Part shown: positions 59,280 to 64,000 of the stretch, in pieces
How the letters are laid out: each line of letters begins with the position of its first letter
Numbering within the stretch: the stretch's first letter is position 1
Source of the DNA: Adiantum capillus-veneris
Taxonomy: Eukaryota; Streptophyta; Polypodiopsida; Polypodiales; Pteridaceae
DNA: 64,000 nucleotides
Direction of reading: 5' to 3'
Assembly: GCA_014529385.2 (NCBI GenBank)
Contig: CM043948.1
Span: forward strand, 78,683,291 to 78,747,290
Made by a program: the position numbers and the translations under genes
The notes under the pieces: model-generated
Told to the model about the DNA's origin: nothing
What the model saw: only the letters and a program-made list of their open reading frames with translations
Database searches by the model: none

Positions 59280-60110
59280 TAGAAGAAGGAACCAGTGGAT
59301 TAACCTAGGAGGAAAAGGGAAAGACAAAAGTGATAAGTGTAGTCACCTTGGAGGAGGTATCAAAGCTAGAGGATACATTAGTGATGCCTATTGGGAAGAG
59401 GAACACAAAGGAAAAGGAAGGAAGAAGTGTCCCAGGTCCTAGTAAGAAGAAAGGAAAGAGCCATGAAGGTGAGAATGTCAAGGCCAAGAGGAAAAGGAGG
59501 GCTCGTTGCATGTTTCATGTTTCAGATGTTCCACTAGGGGATGGGCAATTAAGCTATGACTTGAAGGAGGATCTGACGAGCAGGAAATCTGATGTTACTT
59601 TTGGGCAGCTTATAGAGATGGTACCTAAGTGAAAGACACAATGGAAGAGGATGGTTAACCCAATGGAGAAAGAACCAGAGAGAGGTTCAATGAAGGTGTT
59701 GGCAATGGGTGAGCTACCTAACATTTGTCCAATAGTAGATGTGTGGCATAAAAGAAAAATGTGGGACAAGGTTATGTGGATGGTGGAGCCCAAATTTGTG
59801 TTATAACACACTCATGCATTGAGAAGATGGGTCTTATAGTGACTGGGGTGTCAGGTTTTCGGATCATATTGGCAAACCATCAGAAAGTAAAATGTTTGGG
59901 TGTTGTAAAGAGCTTAAAAGTCTAGGCGTATGATGCAAAGGGAGTGGTTTCATGTGATGCCAACGGGGTTGGGAGCATATCCTATTATACTGGGTAGACC
60001 ATGGTTACGTGCAGTGGGAGCTGTTCAATATTGGAGACGTGGTACGATTAGCCTCTATGGAAAGACAGGTGCCAAGAATCTATATAGCATGGACACAAGG
60101 AAACGATTGG
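59280..60110 (+). pseudogene. Ty3/gypsy aspartic protease region
   Basis: A Lys-rich linker (59330-59632) ends 'LTSRKSDVTFGQLIEMVPK', equivalent to the segment before the protease in the 39.6-kb element. After broken frames come 'YVDGGAQICVITHSC' (active-site Asp codon at about 59779) and, in another frame from 59930, 'LGAYPIILGRPWLRAVGAVQ'. The protease is split over at least two frames and inactive. Confidence 0.8.
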
Positions 60111-61315
60111 AGGAGCTTTATGAAGATGAGGATGAGTCTAGTAATGAAGACTATTCCACAGTGTCTGATGAGGACAGTGATAGTACTACCAGTAGTGATG
60201 AGGATGTTGATGTTGCATTGCTTTTGATGGACAAAGTAATTCAGGAGTCTGGTTTAGTTGCATTTGCAAATGAGGTTGAAGAGGAAAGTGAAGGGCCTTA
60301 TGAAGTGATTGAAGGGCTGATGCAAACCAAGGTTGAATTGTCAAAGAAGCAAGAATTGATGACACAAATGCTCAGTGGAGACCTCTCAGCAATGGAGAAG
60401 GAGATATATTTGCACATGCTGGCAAGTTTTCTTGATTTGTTAATTACTTCATATGAAGAAATTAGAGGGTTCAAAGGAGAAGATATGCGTATAGAGCTGA
60501 AAGAAGGTGCAAAGCCAGTGCGGCAAAGGCTAAGAAGGATGGGTCAAGTGCAAATGGAAGCCTTGCGGGAAGAGGTGGACAAGTTATTGAAGGCGGGGTT
60601 CATAGTCCTTGTGGAGACCACAGAATGGGTGAGTCCAGTAGTAGTCACTCCAAAGAAGGATGGAAAGTGGAGGATTTGTGTAGATTTTAAACCCTTAAAT
60701 GAAGCCACTAAGAAGAAAACATATCCTCTTCTATTCATCAATCATTCACTGGCAAGTTATGAGAGGTACAGTGTGTGTGATGGTTTTTTAGGCTATTTTC
60801 AATTGAAGATTTCTCTTAAAGACCAAACAAAGACAAATTTCATTATGCCATGAGGCTGTTATTGCTAAACGGTATTGCTATTCGGGCTGTCAGATGGACC
60901 ATCCTTCTATCAAGAGAGAGCAAATTGGGTATTGGAACCATTCATTGGTAGTTGTGTGAAAGCTTTTATGGATGACTTCTGTGTCAAGTACATGGCACGG
61001 TTTATTCCATTGTCTTCACAGGTCCTTTATCCATTACAACAAGTGGAAAATCATGATCCATTGCAATGGGATGACAAGTGTGAAGAGGTATTTCAATATG
61101 TGAAAGAGGTGTTAGGGGGGTTGTCAGCCATGCACGCTCCTGATTGGGAGCAAGAGTTTTATGTAAATCCATCAGTAGGAGATGATGCCATTGCAAAAGG
61201 GGAAGGGCAGCCATTATATGAGGCCACTGTATTGTGCAAGCCGAGTGAAGTTGGTAGCAGAGAGGAACTTCTCGGAAGTAGAGCTAGTGATGGCCAGTGT
61301 GATATTTGCTTGTAG
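60110..61315 (+). pseudogene. Ty3/gypsy reverse transcriptase (internal deletion)
   Basis: An acidic spacer ('DESSNEDYSTVSDEDSDS') is followed by the RT start 'KPVRQRLRRMGQVQMEALRE', 'LLKAGFIVLVETTEWVSPVV' and 'KKDGKWRICVDFKPLNEATK'. After a frame break near 60853 the palm motif reads 'AFMDDF' (Y/F-x-D-D, about 60964). Directly after it, 'KYMARFIPLSSQVLYPLQQV' and 'WDDKCEEVFQYVKE' show that the segment between the FMDD strand and the thumb is deleted. RT-linked RNase H follows only in part. Confidence 0.85.
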
Positions 61316-61355
61316 ACGATTTTGTCATTACTTGCTACCATGACCTTTTGTTTTC

Positions 61356-62165
61356 TTGACGAGTTATGCCTTTTTTCCACAATTAATTGATGGCACTAAC
61401 ATGTCAAATGTGGTGAAGAAATGGGTAATTGAGCTGCAAGAGTTTAAGTTCTCTTTTTTAGTGGAAGACAATACAAGAGCTACCCTAGCTGATTTGTTGA
61501 ACTACAAGGAGAATCCCCTTATTGTTAAGGAAGAGGTGGTGAGAAAGGTAGTTAAGGAAGTGCCACAGATCAGCAATGCACATGTGTTGTTCTTTGATGG
61601 ATCATTTAGAAAGAGCCATGATGCAACTTCAAGGGGTATAGCACTTTATGATCCAGAGGGGAAGCCAGTATGCAAGAGAGGGTTCAAATTGGATGCACAT
61701 AGTAACAATGAGGCTGAATATGCTACTTTGGAAGCCGGATTACACATTTGTTTGAAGCATGGGATTAGAAGGTTGAGCATAAAAGGTGATGCCTTGTTAG
61801 TTGTGAAGCAAGTGCTGGGTGTATGGAAGAGCAAGAACACATTATTGAAGGAAATGTGTTTCAGAATTAAAGGCCTATTAAAAAAGTTTGAAGCATGGAG
61901 CATCAAACACATTGAATGTGCTCTAAATGGAGAGGCACATGAAGCAGCTCAAAGCATGACTAGGGGGCTATTGGTGTTGAGAACCAATTTACCTCTTTAT
62001 CATGGTAGGGAAATTTTGGCTCAAGAAGAGGAGTTTTTGCTAATAGGAATCATTCCGAAGGACGTTCATAAGTCTAAGAAGTATGGTTTTGTGTGCAAAG
62101 AATCCAGGTACAAAGTGATTGGCGATGTTTTGTACATGAAAGGGGCTCATCTCATGTTGAGACGT
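61356..62165 (+). pseudogene. Ty3/gypsy second (archaeal-type) RNase H, cut by LTR insertion
   Basis: 'VVKKWVIELQEFKFSFLVED' leads into an extra RNase H: 'HVLFFDGSFRKSHDATSRG' (first Asp), 'NNEAEYATLEAGLHICLKHG' (Glu), 'IKGDALLVVKQVLG' (Asp) and 'LNGEAHEAAQSM' (second-half residues). An added RNase H after the RT-linked one is a mark of Tat-lineage plant gypsy elements. The frame then enters the integrase N-terminus ('YKVIGDVLYMKGAHLMLRR') and is cut at 62165 by the L copy 3 LTR. Confidence 0.85.
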
Positions 62166-63307
62166 TGTGAGCGAGATGAAAACACACAGAGAGCCTCTAT
62201 AAAGACCCGACACACACTCTTGGGAAGATACACACACACACTATGCGGCACCACTCGGCTTAAACAACACACCTGGCCGAGACAGGGAACACACGTCTAG
62301 AGTGAGAGGAGAGAGACTATCCACTTGCCTACTCCACACAGACACACACACACACACACACACCCAAAAAACTCAGCTCAAAAGAGGAGAATTTTTTATG
62401 TTTAGACACAATTGAGCTTGGGCCAACACCAATGGGGCAAATAGCTCACACAATATGGGTAAAATAAGCCAGATACAATCACAAACTAGAGCAGAAACTT
62501 CGCTCATAGGAGAAACTTACACAGAAAAATAGCAGGAAAAGAGTGAGTAATTTGGCAAAATGGATAGCGCCATCGCGTCCGGAACGGCCCAAAACCCCAG
62601 TCTACAATGTCAAAGTGCTCAAATCCGATCTCGGATGAGTAGTTTACGGCCAAAACAGGCTCCAAAATGAGCAAAAACACAGCTACGGCTGTTCCTCCTC
62701 TCTTCTCCACGTTTTTTCTGGTATTCTCTCTGTTTTTTCAGCTTGCACACTTAGCTTTATTAGTTGGGCACCCTTGGCCTTTTAGATGACCTGAAACGGA
62801 CCCCGAACAGGCCAAAAATTGACCTCGCAGTGCATAGTTGTCACCTTTTTTGCATCATCCGCACACCTGACACTCATTTCTTTTCAATAATGCGTCTCGC
62901 AACCACGTGAAGTGGCCCCAAAAAGTGGTCCTAATGATGACCTTTCTGCATAACTCTCACAAGAAAACACCACTTTGTGTCCGTATTCATCCACGTGCAA
63001 ATATTGACCCCGTTCGGCCTCCTGACGCCACTCGATGCCATCTGACGCACTTGCTTACCTCATGTCGTCAGCCTGCAGATAGCTTCCTCAAGAGTTTTTA
63101 CGCACTACCAAATCCTCCTTATTGTAGAAAAAACACAGTGCTACTGGTAATAGTCAAAATCGATGCACTATGTACACCCTGTCCTACCTGTACACATGTG
63201 GGCCCCACGTAACCACCTGGCTCTGAAAAATGGGCAATTCTTTATTTGATGCACCATGCATGTATATGTACATATGCGCAATCCCTTGCTCCAAAAAACT
63301 CCTGACA
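62166..63307 (-). mobile_element. LTR family L, copy 3: 3' LTR of a minus-strand gypsy
   Basis: 1,142 bp matching 51808-52956 end to end (TGTGAGCG...CTCCTGACA). On the minus strand it follows the integrase end. A purine-rich 'aggggatgggcaaatta' abuts its 5' edge like a polypurine tract. Inserted into the RNase H/integrase junction of the plus-strand gypsy. The other LTR must lie beyond the window, so its target duplication cannot be checked here. Confidence 0.85.
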
Positions 63308-63335
63308 TAATTTGCCCATCCCCTAGCCTGCTAGA

Positions 63336-64000
63336 TCATTCATGATCAGCAGCAGCAAAGAGCGATATGAGACTTGCCGCATCACAGGTCTCCTCATCCT
63401 TCACCAACATTGCCTTCTCCACAGACAGTTCATCTTGCTCCACCATCATCAATCTAGCATGATACAATTTAAGACGCAATCCATTTACCCTTGACTTATG
63501 TAGAACACCATCCAGGTTAGCCAGCTGATATGTGCCATTTGGAAAACACTCCACTACCTTGAAAGGGCCTTCCCACATAATTTGAAACTTCTTTTGGAAG
63601 GTGTTTTCTAGCTTACTGTTGTAGCGCAAAACCAAGTCATGCTTCTTGATACCCTTAATTTTGAGCTTTTCATTTATCTTTGCTAGAGCCCTATCTTGCA
63701 TCTGCCCATAATGTTCCAATGCACTCATCCTATCCAGCTAAACCTCTTGTAGCTGTAAGAGCCTCTCTTCGAATGCATCACTAGGCGGCCCAAGCAACTT
63801 CTCTAGCATCTTGACCGCAGGCAACTCTAATTCCACAGGCAATAGTGCTTCTTTTCCATACACCAAATGAAATGGAGTAAACCCTGTACCTGTCTTCACC
63901 GAAGTACGGTATGCCCATAATGCACTAGGCAATTCCAAATCCCAATTCTTTCCTTGGTACTCTGTCACTTTCGAAAGAATCTGTACCAGCTCACCATTGA
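63336..64000 (-). pseudogene. Ty3/gypsy integrase C-terminal half (partial, window edge)
   Basis: From the window end leftward: 'LPSALWAYRTSVKTGTGFTP' and 'FHLVYGKEALLPVELELPAV', the end of the integrase core, then a TAG near 63735. The same frame continues with 'YNSKLENTFQKKFQIMWEGP' and 'FKVVECFPNGTYQLANLDG', the GPY/F-type C-terminal module ('WEGPFKV...NGTYQL'). The catalytic Asp residues lie outside the window. One stop and otherwise good frame suggest a young copy. It belongs with the LTR at 62166-63307. Confidence 0.88.

Overview
This window looks like transposon-dense, intron-containing land-plant nuclear DNA. A fern, lycophyte or bryophyte would fit, but I cannot name the species from sequence alone. 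The reasons are Ty3/gypsy elements with an added RNase H (Tat-like), tRNA-Met and TGGCGCC-type primer sites, a plant-style Helitron Rep, GT-AG introns, long microsatellites and satellite-like arrays. I see no intact host gene, no rRNA or tRNA gene, no CRISPR array and no prokaryotic operon. Almost every coding segment is a decayed transposon gene, so the window is best read as nested insertions.

Region 1 (1-21.3 kb) is the most unusual part. Two large decayed genes diverge from an 8.2-kb block of palindrome-based repeats (8.7-16.9 kb, same motif at 1-500). The leftward gene (8659 to about 1274) has a ParB-like signature and one clear intron. The rightward gene (17000-21258) is a DUF7869-type, transposase-like protein. 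Each was later hit by a retroelement: a 4,677-bp LTR element at 1618-6294 (TSD TGCAT) in the first, and a 1,129-bp solo LTR at 18605-19733 (TSD TATGA) in the second. Removing either insertion restores the local reading frame. A 450-bp hairpin at 861-1311 contains the 3' end of the leftward gene.

Region 2 (21.3-35.6 kb) is a dispersed LTR-like family (A) split by a 4,251-bp TSD-flanked insertion full of 153-bp tandem repeats. It is followed by an LTR-like repeat (C) split by a 5.8-kb segment. That segment carries short terminal inverted repeats, a captured coiled-coil exon, a polypyrimidine tract and two related long hairpins.

Region 3 (34.7-42.2 kb) is a minus-strand gypsy element. Its RT core is replaced by a small inverted-repeat element with a tRNA-like B box, a second hairpin and long microsatellites.

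Region 4 (42.4-58.1 kb) holds a Helitron Rep fragment on the plus strand and a Pif1-like helicase on the minus strand, the helicase followed by a GIY-YIG nuclease domain. Between them lie LTRs and gag of further minus-strand gypsy elements, another family A copy interrupted by a 1,149-bp solo LTR, and a poly-A-tailed SINE-like element.

Region 5 (58.2-64 kb) is a plus-strand gypsy element (gag, protease, RT, RNase H). It is cut at 62165 by a minus-strand gypsy whose 3' LTR and integrase C-terminus reach the window end.
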